Made by a program: the position numbers and the translations under genes
Shown here: positions 1 through 7,615 of the stretch, in pieces
Layout of the letters: the number at the start of each line of letters is the position of its first letter
Position numbering within the stretch: the first letter of the stretch is position 1
Notes under the pieces: model-generated
Told to the model about the DNA's origin: nothing
The model's database searches: none
Seen by the model: only the letters and a program-made list of their open reading frames with translations
Assembly: GCF_000613945.1 (NCBI RefSeq)
Contig: NZ_BAJY01000018.1
Coordinates: 1-53,092, forward strand
Length of the DNA stretch: 53,092 nt
Source: Prevotella falsenii DSM 22864 = JCM 15124
Lineage (GTDB): Bacteria; Bacteroidota; Bacteroidia; Bacteroidales; Bacteroidaceae
Direction: 5' to 3'

Positions 1-1
1 A

Positions 2-214
2 CAAAAATACGAGAGGGCACGATGCTGCAGAAAGTGTAGGAACGTGATTTATCACATTCCTAATCTCCAATATAGCAAGAAGCAAGTTACCGAAAAACAC
101 GACATCTTCAGTGTGGAAACCTCATCAATCACGCCTCTACATTCCCTTGTATGCTTCGTCTGCAACTCCGAAACAGCCATTCACACACCCCATTTCGCCT
201 TATCGCGACTGTAA
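2..214 (+). CDS. possible 3' end of an unrecognised ORF entering from outside the window
   Basis: An open frame of 70 codons runs from the window edge to a TAA at 212-214. It has two cysteine pairs (CCRKC near the start and CFVC near residue 51), loosely like a zinc ribbon, but I do not recognise the protein. Its last 14 or so codons (ending HTPHFALSRL) lie inside the 113-bp repeat. The second copy of that repeat keeps almost the same reading (HAPHFALSRQ) after an unrelated upstream sequence. The tail may therefore be read-through into repeat DNA, and the frame may be chance or a gene remnant. Confidence 0.25.
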   Translation, partial: QKYERARCCRKCRNVIYHIPNLQYSKKQVTEKHDIFSVETSSITPLHSLVCFVCNSETAIHTPHFALSRL

Positions 215-283
215 AGTGTCTTTACAGAAAACCAATGGTTTTTCTTTGGCTTTCCAAAAGCGTAGGTTTTGCGATGCAAAACA
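171..283 (+). repeat. left copy of 113-bp direct repeat flanking the restriction-modification cassette
   Basis: These 113 bases match 3155-3267 at 109 positions with no gaps. The last 73 bases are the left half of the hairpin element, starting at GTAAAGTGTCTTTAC (211-225). After 283 the sequence jumps to the element's AATAGGTTTT end, so this copy has lost its middle. It then passes into AT-rich cassette DNA. From about 295 to 485 I see no gene. Confidence 0.85.
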
Positions 284-485
284 ATAGGTTTTAAAACTCT
301 AAAAAATGGTCATTGACAATCAAACAGTTACACGTGTTTGATAAAGATAGCCTTTGTAACGATTTTTTACAGGCTTGAAAGCGGTATATAGCTCTAATTT
401 CAGAAATGTGAAAAGTTACTTTTTTATGTTAGATTCCAAACTATTAATAGTTCTTATAGACAATAAGAATAATAGAATCCTTACT

Positions 486-1730
486 TTATAACTTGTTTAA
501 TATTACAATATATTCGTGGCTCATAGTGTTTACCTTAGCTCCAACTTTATTGGTAGGACTCGTTTTAGCTGGCATTCGCTTATTAGGAATTTCTCTTACT
601 ATAGTTATTTTATGTTTAAAGCCAAACTTTTCAAACATTTCAGCAGTGAAATAGTCTAATGGTATTTGTACATTTTTAACCCTTCTGTCGCCAACGACAT
701 AACAAACGGTACCGCCACTTCTTACAGTTTTAGCTACATTCTCTATAGATTGATAGTAATCATTCAAGAAAGATATAACTTCTAAGTATCTTTTATGGTC
801 TAAACCATCTATTTCGTTCAATACATTTCTAATGCTATCGGTTTTAAATAACTCTTTTTGGGCTTTCTTCCCACCCATTAGTAAGTTATCTAAGTTCGTG
901 GCATTATCAAAGTTAAACCATTCATTAGCCCATCTGGAAAATTGACCATAAGCAACAGTAGTACGGCTATCACCGTATGGAGGAGAAGTTACCACCATAT
1001 CTACATCACCGTCTTTAATAACGTTTGTGGGGATTTCATACATCGTATTAAAGCCATATATATCAGCCTTTACCTTGTTGCAGTCTTTATTTCTGGTATT
1101 GTAATCCTTTAACCCTTCTAAGTTTCTAAATACTTTTCTTTCAAATAAGAGAAACGTATCGGGATTAAATTTAGCTATACTGGCTTCATTCATTCTGTAA
1201 CGTTTAAACTCACTATTCCTCGTAAAAGAGACCTCTCTTACTACTTCCGATAAGGCAACATTGAAGAAATCCTTATTTTTCACATTTTTAATAAGCTGTG
1301 ATAAGAAGGAAAGTTTCAATAAGTCTTTCTCCTTATACCAGTAAGAATAGTTTGATATTCTATCAAAATTTCTTTCTATTACTTTTTCTTCGGAATAAAA
1401 AATTAGTTCAGCTTGTATCTCCCTAAATTGTCTAAGTATGGAATCGTAGTTGTAATGGATAGTTTTTACTTTTCCCATTAGTCTGGCTAAAGGGTTTAAG
1501 TCCGTACCAACGGAGTTAATTCCAGCTAGAGATGCTTCGACTAAAGTAGTCCCACTACCCATATAAGGGTCTAATATCAAGTCTAATTTCCCCTCTGGTC
1601 TATATTCTTCTATCAGAGTTCTGGCTATTTGGGGTATCATCATAGCTGGATAGGTATGATAGCAATGGGTAAACTCTTTAGTGTTAGCTTCTTTGAAACT
1701 CCACCTATTATCAACTTTGCGCTTGTACAT
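486..1730 (-). CDS. type II DNA methyltransferase, TSPPY class (probable N4-cytosine)
   Basis: This 414-residue protein is predicted to transfer a methyl group from S-adenosylmethionine to DNA and so protect host sites from the endonuclease encoded at 2121-2864. The AdoMet-binding motif DPYMGSGTT is at residues 54-62, followed by a GTDLNP segment near 75. The catalytic motif TSPPY is at 248-252. TSPPY is the usual form in N4-cytosine enzymes, and the best-known methyltransferase paired with an MvaI-type endonuclease is also of that type. The long stretch between the two motifs probably holds the target-recognition region. The gene diverges from the controller gene across 113 bp, and its -7 box TAACTTTG (minus strand, 1765-1772) lies between two copies of a putative controller operator. 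The gene is far richer in A and T than the housekeeping genes of the window, which suggests transfer. Confidence 0.88.
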   Translation of the reverse strand: MYKRKVDNRWSFKEANTKEFTHCYHTYPAMMIPQIARTLIEEYRPEGKLDLILDPYMGSGTTLVEASLAGINSVGTDLNPLARLMGKVKTIHYNYDSILRQFREIQAELIFYSEEKVIERNFDRISNYSYWYKEKDLLKLSFLSQLIKNVKNKDFFNVALSEVVREVSFTRNSEFKRYRMNEASIAKFNPDTFLLFERKVFRNLEGLKDYNTRNKDCNKVKADIYGFNTMYEIPTNVIKDGDVDMVVTSPPYGDSRTTVAYGQFSRWANEWFNFDNATNLDNLLMGGKKAQKELFKTDSIRNVLNEIDGLDHKRYLEVISFLNDYYQSIENVAKTVRSGGTVCYVVGDRRVKNVQIPLDYFTAEMFEKFGFKHKITIVREIPNKRMPAKTSPTNKVGAKVNTMSHEYIVILNKL

Positions 1731-1743
1731 ATATATTAGTTAA

Positions 1744-1799
1744 ATTTACTCTAAAATGAGATTACAAAGTTACTAAAAACTTTCAAAATGAGAGTAGCT
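1744..1799. promoter_or_regulatory. putative controller operators (C boxes) between divergent R-M promoters
   Basis: The sequence AAAATGAGA occurs twice in the same orientation, at 1753-1761 and 1785-1793, 32 bp or about three helical turns apart. Each copy sits in an imperfect dyad (ACTCT-AAAAT-GAGAT and CTTTC-AAAAT-GAGAG), and the outer ends TACTCT and AGAGTA are exact inverted repeats. The methyltransferase -7 box (TAACTTTG, minus strand, 1765-1772) lies between the copies. The right copy covers the place where a -33 box for the controller gene should be. This fits controller proteins that activate their own operon and repress the methyltransferase. The role is inferred; the repeats are seen. 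Confidence 0.6.
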
Positions 1800-1816
1800 A
1801 TTCTTCTTTAATCCCA

Positions 1817-1824
1817 TAAATTTG
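1817..1824 (+). promoter_or_regulatory. -7 promoter box of the controller/endonuclease operon
   Basis: TAAATTTG matches the Bacteroidota -7 consensus TAnnTTTG, 20 bp before the controller start codon. There is no TTTG at the expected -33 position (about 1793-1796). The right operator copy is there instead, as expected for a promoter that needs an activator. Confidence 0.55.
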
Positions 1825-1843
1825 CAACAAAATTAATAAAAAG

Positions 1844-2131
1844 ATGGGAAAAACAAAATATCAACAAACTATAATTGCCAAATTGCGAAGATTAAGAGAG
1901 GAAAAAGGGTATAGCCAACAGAAAGTAGGTTATATCCTTGGACTCAGTAATGGACAAATAGGTAATATAGAGAGTGTCAAACAAACACATAAATACACAC
2001 TTAGTCAGATAAAGACCTTGTGTAAAGAGTTTAATGTACGCATCGAACAGATCTTCTTAGAAGAAGATGATTATATGACTAAAGATATTATTGACTTATT
2101 AATTGACAGAATTATAGCTTATGGAGAGTGA
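1844..2131 (+). CDS. restriction-modification controller protein (XRE-family helix-turn-helix)
   Basis: A 95-residue DNA-binding protein of the Cro/C1 fold. The helix-turn-helix is visible at residues 10-65 (LRRLREEKGYSQQKVGYILG, then LSNGQIGNIESV). Small XRE proteins between a divergent methyltransferase and a downstream endonuclease are the C proteins that delay endonuclease expression until host DNA is methylated. The endonuclease ATG lies 11 bp inside the end of this gene (GCTTATGGAGAGTGA), so the two are probably translationally coupled. The likely binding sites are the paired AAAATGAGA elements upstream. The function is inferred from fold and layout, and both fit closely. Confidence 0.85.
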   Translation: MGKTKYQQTIIAKLRRLREEKGYSQQKVGYILGLSNGQIGNIESVKQTHKYTLSQIKTLCKEFNVRIEQIFLEEDDYMTKDIIDLLIDRIIAYGE

Positions 2132-2864
2132 TAAAGAATTTATAATTGATAAATTTAAAAAGGTTAAAAACCTTGGTTTTGTTATCAGTAAAAGAAAGAA
2201 TAATACCGGTATAGGTAAAACTTTTGAGGACTATGTTGGTGTTGTAGAGAACAATCTCGCCGAACCGGATTTGGCTGGCTTTGAAATTAAAACACACAGA
2301 GGAGAGTCTAACTCTTATGTAACGCTGTTTACCAAAGCTCCTTCATTTCCTAAAGGTGCTAACGCATACCTTAATAAAAAGTATGGAGAACCTTATACAG
2401 AACCAATAGAGAAGGTTGGTTTGAACAGATTACATACATCTATATTTGCAAATGATTATAATACATTTGCTAATAAATTGTCTTTCAAATTGATTAATGA
2501 TAGAGAGGAAAGGACAATAAGGATAGGCGTATATGATTTGAAGCATAAGTTAATAGATACCTCTGTAGGTTATAACTATGATATATTGGGAAAAATACTA
2601 AAGAAAAAACTACATAACCTGTTTTATGTAAGTGCTGAAAGAAAATATGAAGGAAATCTTGAACAGTTCCACTTTAACAAAGCAGAGCTATATACAGAGC
2701 CTTCTTTTGATAAGTTCTTAGATTTATTAGATGAAGGTAAAATAATGTTTGATATTCGTATAGGCAGTTATCCAAATGGTAAATCACACGATCACGGAAG
2801 TTGTTTCAGAATGTTAGAACATAATATTAAGCAATTATATAATACAAAAGAAACTGTAGAGTAA
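2121..2864 (+). CDS. type II restriction endonuclease, MvaI/BcnI family
   Basis: This 247-residue protein carries the MutH/Sau3AI-like nuclease core of the MvaI/BcnI family. GKTFEDYVG gives Glu36, and PDLAGFEIKTH gives Asp50, Glu55 and Lys57, the E...D-x4-ExK catalytic set. As I recall, MvaI has its catalytic residues at the same numbers. Family members cut within CCNGG-type sites as monomers (MvaI CC/WGG, BcnI CC/SGG). The specificity here cannot be read from sequence, but a CCWGG-like site is the first guess and agrees with an N4-cytosine partner methylase. The ATG overlaps the controller gene by 11 bp. All four catalytic residues are present and the frame is whole, so the cassette looks active. 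Confidence 0.87.
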   Translation: MESDKEFIIDKFKKVKNLGFVISKRKNNTGIGKTFEDYVGVVENNLAEPDLAGFEIKTHRGESNSYVTLFTKAPSFPKGANAYLNKKYGEPYTEPIEKVGLNRLHTSIFANDYNTFANKLSFKLINDREERTIRIGVYDLKHKLIDTSVGYNYDILGKILKKKLHNLFYVSAERKYEGNLEQFHFNKAELYTEPSFDKFLDLLDEGKIMFDIRIGSYPNGKSHDHGSCFRMLEHNIKQLYNTKETVE

Positions 2865-3154
2865 GTTATATAAAAGCAGGAAATATATTAAAAAAGTGGT
2901 ATTTTGGGGCTTGTTTCTATGCTGTATGGCAATCAAGGCAGTCGTATCATTCATCCATTTTACATCATTTTCCTCCGTATAGCGTTTAATTCGATTGTCG
3001 GTAATGATTGCTGTTTAACCTCCATACTTACGATATATTTATGGTCGTATGCCCCTTTTTTGCTTTAAACTTACATAAAGTTCTCTAATTATGCGCTAAT
3101 TCGCTAAAGGAAAAGATTTTTCCCTTAGTGGAAAACTTGTGTTTTTAAAAGTCA
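2865..3154. other. intergenic remainder of the R-M cassette, no gene seen
   Basis: About 290 bases between the endonuclease stop and the right flanking repeat. The base composition is still AT-rich. I see no ORF with protein-like composition, no hairpin followed by a T tract, and no promoter-quality motif that I would defend. Confidence 0.5.
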
Positions 3155-3267
3155 AAACAGCCATTCACGCACCCCATTTCGCCTTATCACGACAGTAAAG
3201 TATCTTTACAGAAAACCAATGGTTTTTCTTTGGCTTTCCAAAAGCGTAGGTTTTGCGATGCAAAACA
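3155..3267 (+). repeat. right copy of 113-bp direct repeat flanking the restriction-modification cassette
   Basis: Matches 171-283 at 109 of 113 positions without gaps. Here the repeat continues into a full hairpin element (3195-3377), so this copy looks like the parental arrangement and the left copy the rearranged one. The first 40 bases (3155-3194) lie outside the hairpin element, so the duplication is larger than the element alone. Confidence 0.85.
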
Positions 3268-3377
3268 GCCGCTTTTACCGTGCAAAACCTACGCTTTTGC
3301 AATGTCAAACAATAGGTTTTGTAATGCGTTGATGGGCAAATAGTTATGCGATAGTTGTGTTTATGAAAAATATTTAC
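3195..3377 (+). repeat. hairpin element, copy b (variant left arm)
   Basis: This is a 183-bp copy of the window's intergenic element. The left end is GTAAAGTATCTTTAC and the right end GAAAAATATTTAC. The left third differs from other copies: it has a palindrome around AGAAAACCAATGGTTTTTCT (3210-3229). The core arms CAAAAGCGTAGGTTTTGC and GCAAAACCTACGCTTTTG are exact reverse complements around an AGCCGC module. About 176 bp with nothing recognisable follow before the terminator at 3552. Confidence 0.8.
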
Positions 3378-3551
3378 GCTTTTATTATCTTCTTTTCGTT
3401 CATATACAACGTAAGTTCGGTGTAAGAATTTAAGGATGAAAGGAGTTCATTTCTTTTTGATAATAAGCATATTAAATAACAAACCATTCTTTCTTTAAGT
3501 TTCTTATAAACAATATATTGGTATAATTCTTATATCGAAATCAGGTTAAAA

Positions 3552-3583
3552 GGAAAGAGTCCGGTGCAATACCGAACTCTTTC
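3552..3583 (-). terminator. terminator of the leucine-rich-repeat gene
   Basis: A 13-bp stem with one C-A mismatch (GAAAGAGTCCGGT pairing with ACCGAACTCTTTC) closes a 5-base GCAAT loop. On the minus strand it is followed by CCTTTTAACC. It lies about 140 bp past the stop codon of the minus-strand gene ending at 3721. Confidence 0.6.
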
Positions 3584-3720
3584 AAAAACTTGATAAGGTT
3601 TAATTCGTCCAACTTTTCGGTGCAGTTCAGTCTCTATAGAGTAAAAATGCTTGTGTCATCGATAGATAAAGTGATTGCAAGCTTTCAATTTATTTTACCG
3701 AACAGCAATAGAAAAGAAAT

Positions 3721-6700
3721 TTATTTTACGAGTAATTTGCGCGTTACGGTATCTGTGCCAGCCTGCAATGTAACGATGTAGATGCCTGCCGGAAGACCGA
3801 TTGATGTGTCGTCAGACAAGGTGTCAGAGAATAGCACCTTGCCGTTCGCACCCACCACAGTGGTTTTTACAGGGGTGCCGGTGTAGATGTTGATTTCGTG
3901 ATTGCCGCCTTCTGCGGTTGCCACTACACGCTCTACGCCGTCGATGGTAGATGCCACAGAGAACTTCACGGCAATTTCGGTTGCACGCTTAACATTGAAC
4001 TTGTTATTGGTAACGCTTTCGCCATTTGCCATTATCGAAGCTACTTCGTAGCCTTTCTTCGGTGTAGCCTCGATGGTTATGTCCTTGTTCTTCTGCACTT
4101 TCGACCCGCTTTTCACCACGTTGTTATTGTCGTCCTTCACAGTTACGTCTCCGTTTTCGTATGGCAGTATCGTTATGTATGCTTCGTTGCAACCCGTTCC
4201 GTCGCCGTTGCCGCTGAAGTTCATTACCCATAGTTTTGCCTTTGCAATCAAAGTCTCGGAGTGTTCCACGTCGTTTGCGTTATTTCCGAGTGCTATCCAC
4301 AGTTTTGTCGGGGTGGTGCTGCCTGCTGCTTCGCCGGGATCTACGTATTTTGGCAGGCTGTAATAGAAGTCGTTCAGTTGGCAGGCATTCCATTTGTTGC
4401 CGCGTACGTCGATGTACCAGATGGCAGTATTTGCCGAAAGGTCGAGCGATTCAAGTTTGTTTTCTGCCACATCGAGCTTCTCGAGCAGTACGTTCTTCGA
4501 CAAGTCGAGCGTGGTAAGCTTGTTTTTCATCAACATTAAGTCGAGCAGTTTTGTGTTGTTCTTTAGGTCTATGCGCTCTATCTTGTTGTTGCTGAGGTAC
4601 AGTTCCCTCAGTTCAGCCATGTGCGACACGTCGATGCTTGCCACTGCACAGTTGGTAAGGTTAAGCTGTATCAGCTTTCCGTTGTTGGCAAGGTCTATGT
4701 TTTCCAGTGCCGTATTCTTCAGATTGATGAGCTGTAGTTCGGGATTGTTCTTTACGTCGATGGTTTTCAGCTCGCCCAGTCCGTATGCTTTCAGTTGCAG
4801 CAACAGCGGACACTTCGTTACATCAACGCTCTTAATCTCTTCGTTCATAGATACATCGAGATACAATAGGTCGGGTTGATTGGTAACGTCGATGCTCTTT
4901 AGCCGGTTGAAGTATAGGTCGATATACTTCATTTTGGTATTTTTCGTGAGGTCTATTGCCGAAATCTTGTTGTCGGTTGCATAGTCCGGATAGCTCTCGC
5001 AGTTCAGATATGTGATGTCGCCGTATATCTTCACCTGCGTTCCTTCGGTTGTTCCTTCTACGAAAGTCCACGTTTTCTTGGCAGTATATTCCTTCAGTTC
5101 GCCGTCTCCCCAGTCTATTTTCACCGGCGTGTTGTCGTTGTCTGCCCCTATGCCGTATGCACTCTGCTGCCCTGCAGGTACGGTAAGTGTAATGCAGCGT
5201 TCGTCGTTTATGCCCTCGAATACCGCTTTTACCTCGGCATTTGCAGTAACAACGAACAGTGTATCCTGCACCAGCTTTCCATCAACCATTATTCCTTTGT
5301 ACTCCTTGCCTTCATCGGCAGTGTAGCGCACGCACAGTATTGAGCCGGGAACAACCTTTCCGTCGCTGCCCACTTCCTCGTAGTTGCGTTCAAAGGCACT
5401 CTTGTCGGGCGAGTAAACCATGTCGCGTTTCATTACCTTGTAGGTTCCGCCGCTTGCCGGCTGCTGTTTTATCACGACGTCATCCATCGAGCACGAGCCA
5501 TCGCCCATAACATCAATTTTCCAGTGCGATTCAGAATTGTTGTACATAAGATATTTCTCTGCATCGGCAGTTTCTCCGTTACACCCTTCTACATAAATGT
5601 ATCCTGTGCGTCCGGGATCTTGTATGGTTTGGTACATGAAGTTCAACGACTGTGGCGTAAAGTTCTTGTTGCCCTGCAAGTAGAGGTATCTCAGCGTGAA
5701 GTAACACGCCGTGAAGTCGAGAAACTCAAGGTCGCACGCTTTTGCCGATAGTGTTTGGATCCACTTCAGCCCACTTACTTCGAGGCGGTTGATGCGTAAA
5801 GAGTCGCAGTAGAGCGACTTCAGCGATGCCTTTTTCGATACATCGAGTGCTGTAAGTTTGGTGTTGCTTACGTTGAGACTCAAGAGCTTGTTGTTGTTCG
5901 ACAGTCCAATCTTGCTAATATCGTTGTGTGCAATTGTCAGGCTTTGGAGTTCCGGGTTGGCAGCAACGTTCAGCTGATTCAAGTTATTGTATGCCACGGA
6001 AAGGATTTCCAGCTTTGGCAGTCCGCTAACGTCGATGGTTGAAATTCTGTTCCTGCTTACATTGAGCGATTTCAGCGCAGGATAGTTCTCTGCCGGCAGA
6101 CTTATGTCCATCAAAGAGTTGCTGTGCAGGTCTATCGCTGTAAGGTTCGGGAACTTGTAAGTGTCGTAGAAGTGTACCACGTCGCACCCATACATTGTAA
6201 TCATCTTCAGATTTGGGTTGATGTCGGCGAATGCAACGGTGGTCAGTTTCGGGTTGTCGTAGATGTCGAAGTACTCCAGTTTTGAGAACTCGCGTAGGTT
6301 CAGCATGTGTATATTGTTCTTTGAGAGCGACAGACGCTGAAGGTTTTTCGCATCGCCAAGGTCGAGCGTGGCGTATGTAAGTTCGTTCTTGTTCGCGTCA
6401 AGGCTCTTCAATCCCGACTGTCCTTCGAGCTTCAGGGCAGTGATACCCTGCTCGGTAATCGACAGCTCGGAAAGCGCACCGTATATTTTAACGGTGTTTC
6501 CTTTCAACACTCCCTCCCTGCGGAGCTTGTACGGCATCATGTCGGGGCTTAGCTGGTAGTCGATTTTGTTACCGTCGCCCCAATCAACCGAGATGATGCC
6601 TTCGGAAATAGGTCTTGGATTGAAAACGAAGGTGTCGCCATACGCCTTGCTTGTGGTGATGGTGATGACGCTCTCTGCCGCAACATTCAGCACGGCGCAT

Positions 6701-6744
6701 ACGAGCATCGTTAGGAAAATTAGTAGTCTTTTCATAATTTTCAA
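3721..6744 (-). CDS. secreted leucine-rich-repeat protein with type IX sorting domain
   Basis: A 1007-residue exported protein. Residues 1-23 are a signal peptide (MKIMKRLLIFLTMLVCAVLN then VAA). Two LRR blocks follow, roughly residues 75-370 and 590-790, with repeats of the LxxLxVSxNxLxxLD type, for example LKSLNVSRNRISTIDVS. A WGDG motif occurs before each block (near 53 and 545). A linker domain with beta-rich, InlB-repeat-like character lies near 425-510, and another near 830-920. The C-terminal 75 residues (from about GVERVV, ending GIYIVTLQAGTDTVTRKLLVK) are a type A sorting domain of the type IX secretion system, so the protein is expected to be exported and anchored at or released from the surface. 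Such proteins usually act in adhesion. The ligand is unknown. It stands alone, with a terminator at 3552-3583. Confidence 0.85.
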   Translation of the reverse strand: MKIMKRLLIFLTMLVCAVLNVAAESVITITTSKAYGDTFVFNPRPISEGIISVDWGDGNKIDYQLSPDMMPYKLRREGVLKGNTVKIYGALSELSITEQGITALKLEGQSGLKSLDANKNELTYATLDLGDAKNLQRLSLSKNNIHMLNLREFSKLEYFDIYDNPKLTTVAFADINPNLKMITMYGCDVVHFYDTYKFPNLTAIDLHSNSLMDISLPAENYPALKSLNVSRNRISTIDVSGLPKLEILSVAYNNLNQLNVAANPELQSLTIAHNDISKIGLSNNNKLLSLNVSNTKLTALDVSKKASLKSLYCDSLRINRLEVSGLKWIQTLSAKACDLEFLDFTACYFTLRYLYLQGNKNFTPQSLNFMYQTIQDPGRTGYIYVEGCNGETADAEKYLMYNNSESHWKIDVMGDGSCSMDDVVIKQQPASGGTYKVMKRDMVYSPDKSAFERNYEEVGSDGKVVPGSILCVRYTADEGKEYKGIMVDGKLVQDTLFVVTANAEVKAVFEGINDERCITLTVPAGQQSAYGIGADNDNTPVKIDWGDGELKEYTAKKTWTFVEGTTEGTQVKIYGDITYLNCESYPDYATDNKISAIDLTKNTKMKYIDLYFNRLKSIDVTNQPDLLYLDVSMNEEIKSVDVTKCPLLLQLKAYGLGELKTIDVKNNPELQLINLKNTALENIDLANNGKLIQLNLTNCAVASIDVSHMAELRELYLSNNKIERIDLKNNTKLLDLMLMKNKLTTLDLSKNVLLEKLDVAENKLESLDLSANTAIWYIDVRGNKWNACQLNDFYYSLPKYVDPGEAAGSTTPTKLWIALGNNANDVEHSETLIAKAKLWVMNFSGNGDGTGCNEAYITILPYENGDVTVKDDNNNVVKSGSKVQKNKDITIEATPKKGYEVASIMANGESVTNNKFNVKRATEIAVKFSVASTIDGVERVVATAEGGNHEINIYTGTPVKTTVVGANGKVLFSDTLSDDTSIGLPAGIYIVTLQAGTDTVTRKLLVK

Positions 6745-6958
6745 ACAATAAAATTAGACAATACTTCTATAATACCTTGTTAAAGTTAATGCATTGGTAG
6801 TTGCTAAAATTACCAAAATATTACAATATATTCGCAAAAATAATAAAAAACATCGTAAAACGCATGCAAAAATGTAAATTTAACGCAGTTTAACCGAGAT
6901 GTCATTTGCGCGTGCGCTCGCTGCTGTTGGGGCGTGTTGAGAGATAGTTTTTATTTTT
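6745..6958. other. upstream region of the LRR gene, no gene seen
   Basis: AT-rich DNA that must hold the promoter of the minus-strand LRR gene. CAAAAATA at 6835-6842 reads TATTTTTG on the minus strand, a match to TAnnTTTG, but it lies about 90 bp from the start codon and has no clear -33 partner. I do not assign it firmly. Confidence 0.35.
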
Positions 6959-7108
6959 TCTAGATTCCTTAGGTGTTCTAGAAATCCTAGAGATTCTAGT
7001 TTTTCTAGGAAGAATAGATGCTTTAGGAAACATAAAAGTTATAGGTTTTCAGAGATGTTAGGGGCTTTAGGCTTTCTATGCGCTTTAGTTTTTCTAAATA
7101 TTCTAAAG
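6959..7108. repeat. 9-bp-period CTAG-rich array
   Basis: The sequence falls into 9-base units of the form TCTAGnnnn for about 16 units. The first five carry CTAG or a near match (TCTAGATTC, CTTAGGTGT, TCTAGAAAT, CCTAGAGAT, TCTAGTTTT) and the later ones decay to TTAGG or CTAAA. Five exact CTAG tetramers fall in about 50 bp. Related arrays lie at 26386, 36895 and 52806, each about 50-60 bp before a hairpin element. Confidence 0.7.
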
Positions 7109-7163
7109 AGAAATAGTGGGGTGGCAGTTTGCAGGGGAGACACGTGGGAAAGGCTTCGATTCT

Positions 7164-7347
7164 GTAAAGATAATTCGGAAGAAAAACGATAATTTTTGTT
7201 TTGCGTTGCGAAACCGTAGGTTTTGCAATGTAAAACCTACGGTTTTACCGTGCAAAACAGCCGCTTTTAGAATGCAAAACAATAGGTATTGTAAAGTCTT
7301 GATGATGAAGTGGTTAGGCGATTGTGATTTTTATGAAAAATATTTAT
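7164..7347 (+). repeat. hairpin element, copy c
   Basis: A 184-bp copy bounded by GTAAAGATAATTC and GAAAAATATTTAT. The core arm AAACCGTAGGTTTTGCA pairs with TGTAAAACCTACGGTTT, leaving a tight loop. The AGCCGCTTTT module follows. It sits between the LRR gene and clpC, which point the same way, so it belongs to neither coding region. Confidence 0.8.
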
Positions 7348-7379
7348 AGTTTTATTGCTGTTTTTGAGGGTAGATACAC

Positions 7380-7417
7380 AAAGACCGTAGCATAAAATGA
7401 GGTATGCTACGGTCTTT
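7380..7417 (-). terminator. perfect 15-bp terminator hairpin after clpC
   Basis: AAAGACCGTAGCATA pairs exactly with TATGCTACGGTCTTT around an 8-base loop. T tracts lie on both sides, so it could work in either direction. clpC, ending at 7616 on the minus strand, is the nearest gene reading into it, with the 22-bp array in between. Confidence 0.75.
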
Positions 7418-7430
7418 TTCTTATTCTTCG

Positions 7431-7606
7431 CCAACACCTTTTTTAATTTTGCCTTAATGCTTTTTTGTTTAACACTAATGCGTTTTTGGAGTTGCGCTAA
7501 CGTGTTCTTTGTTTTGCATCAACGCCTTTTTTATCTTGCACAAATACATTATCTGTTTTAGATTAATGCTTTTTTATTTTGTGCCAACCCATTCTTCGGG
7601 TTGCGC
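7431..7606. repeat. tandem array of eight 22-bp degenerate units
   Basis: Eight consecutive units of exactly 22 bases, with no insertions or deletions between them, begin right after the clpC stop. Each has a C/T-AA-T/C-G-C start, a central run of T and a TTTTG-like end, for example TTAATGCTTTTTTATTTTGTGC without its last two bases. Individual bases vary widely, but the period and the T-run phase are strict. A six-unit array of similar type lies at 52676-52805. Confidence 0.75.
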
Positions 7607-7615
7607 CGTGTGTGT

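Noticed and set aside
7116..7349. A 77-codon frame (and similar ones at 26299-26676 and 36993-37265) with shared peptides such as KPTVLPCKTAAF
   Set aside because: The shared peptide is the hairpin element read in one frame. The frames start and stop at unrelated places and have no gene-like context.
7431..7606. CRISPR array
   Set aside because: Units are contiguous, diverged and lack spacers. No cas genes are present.
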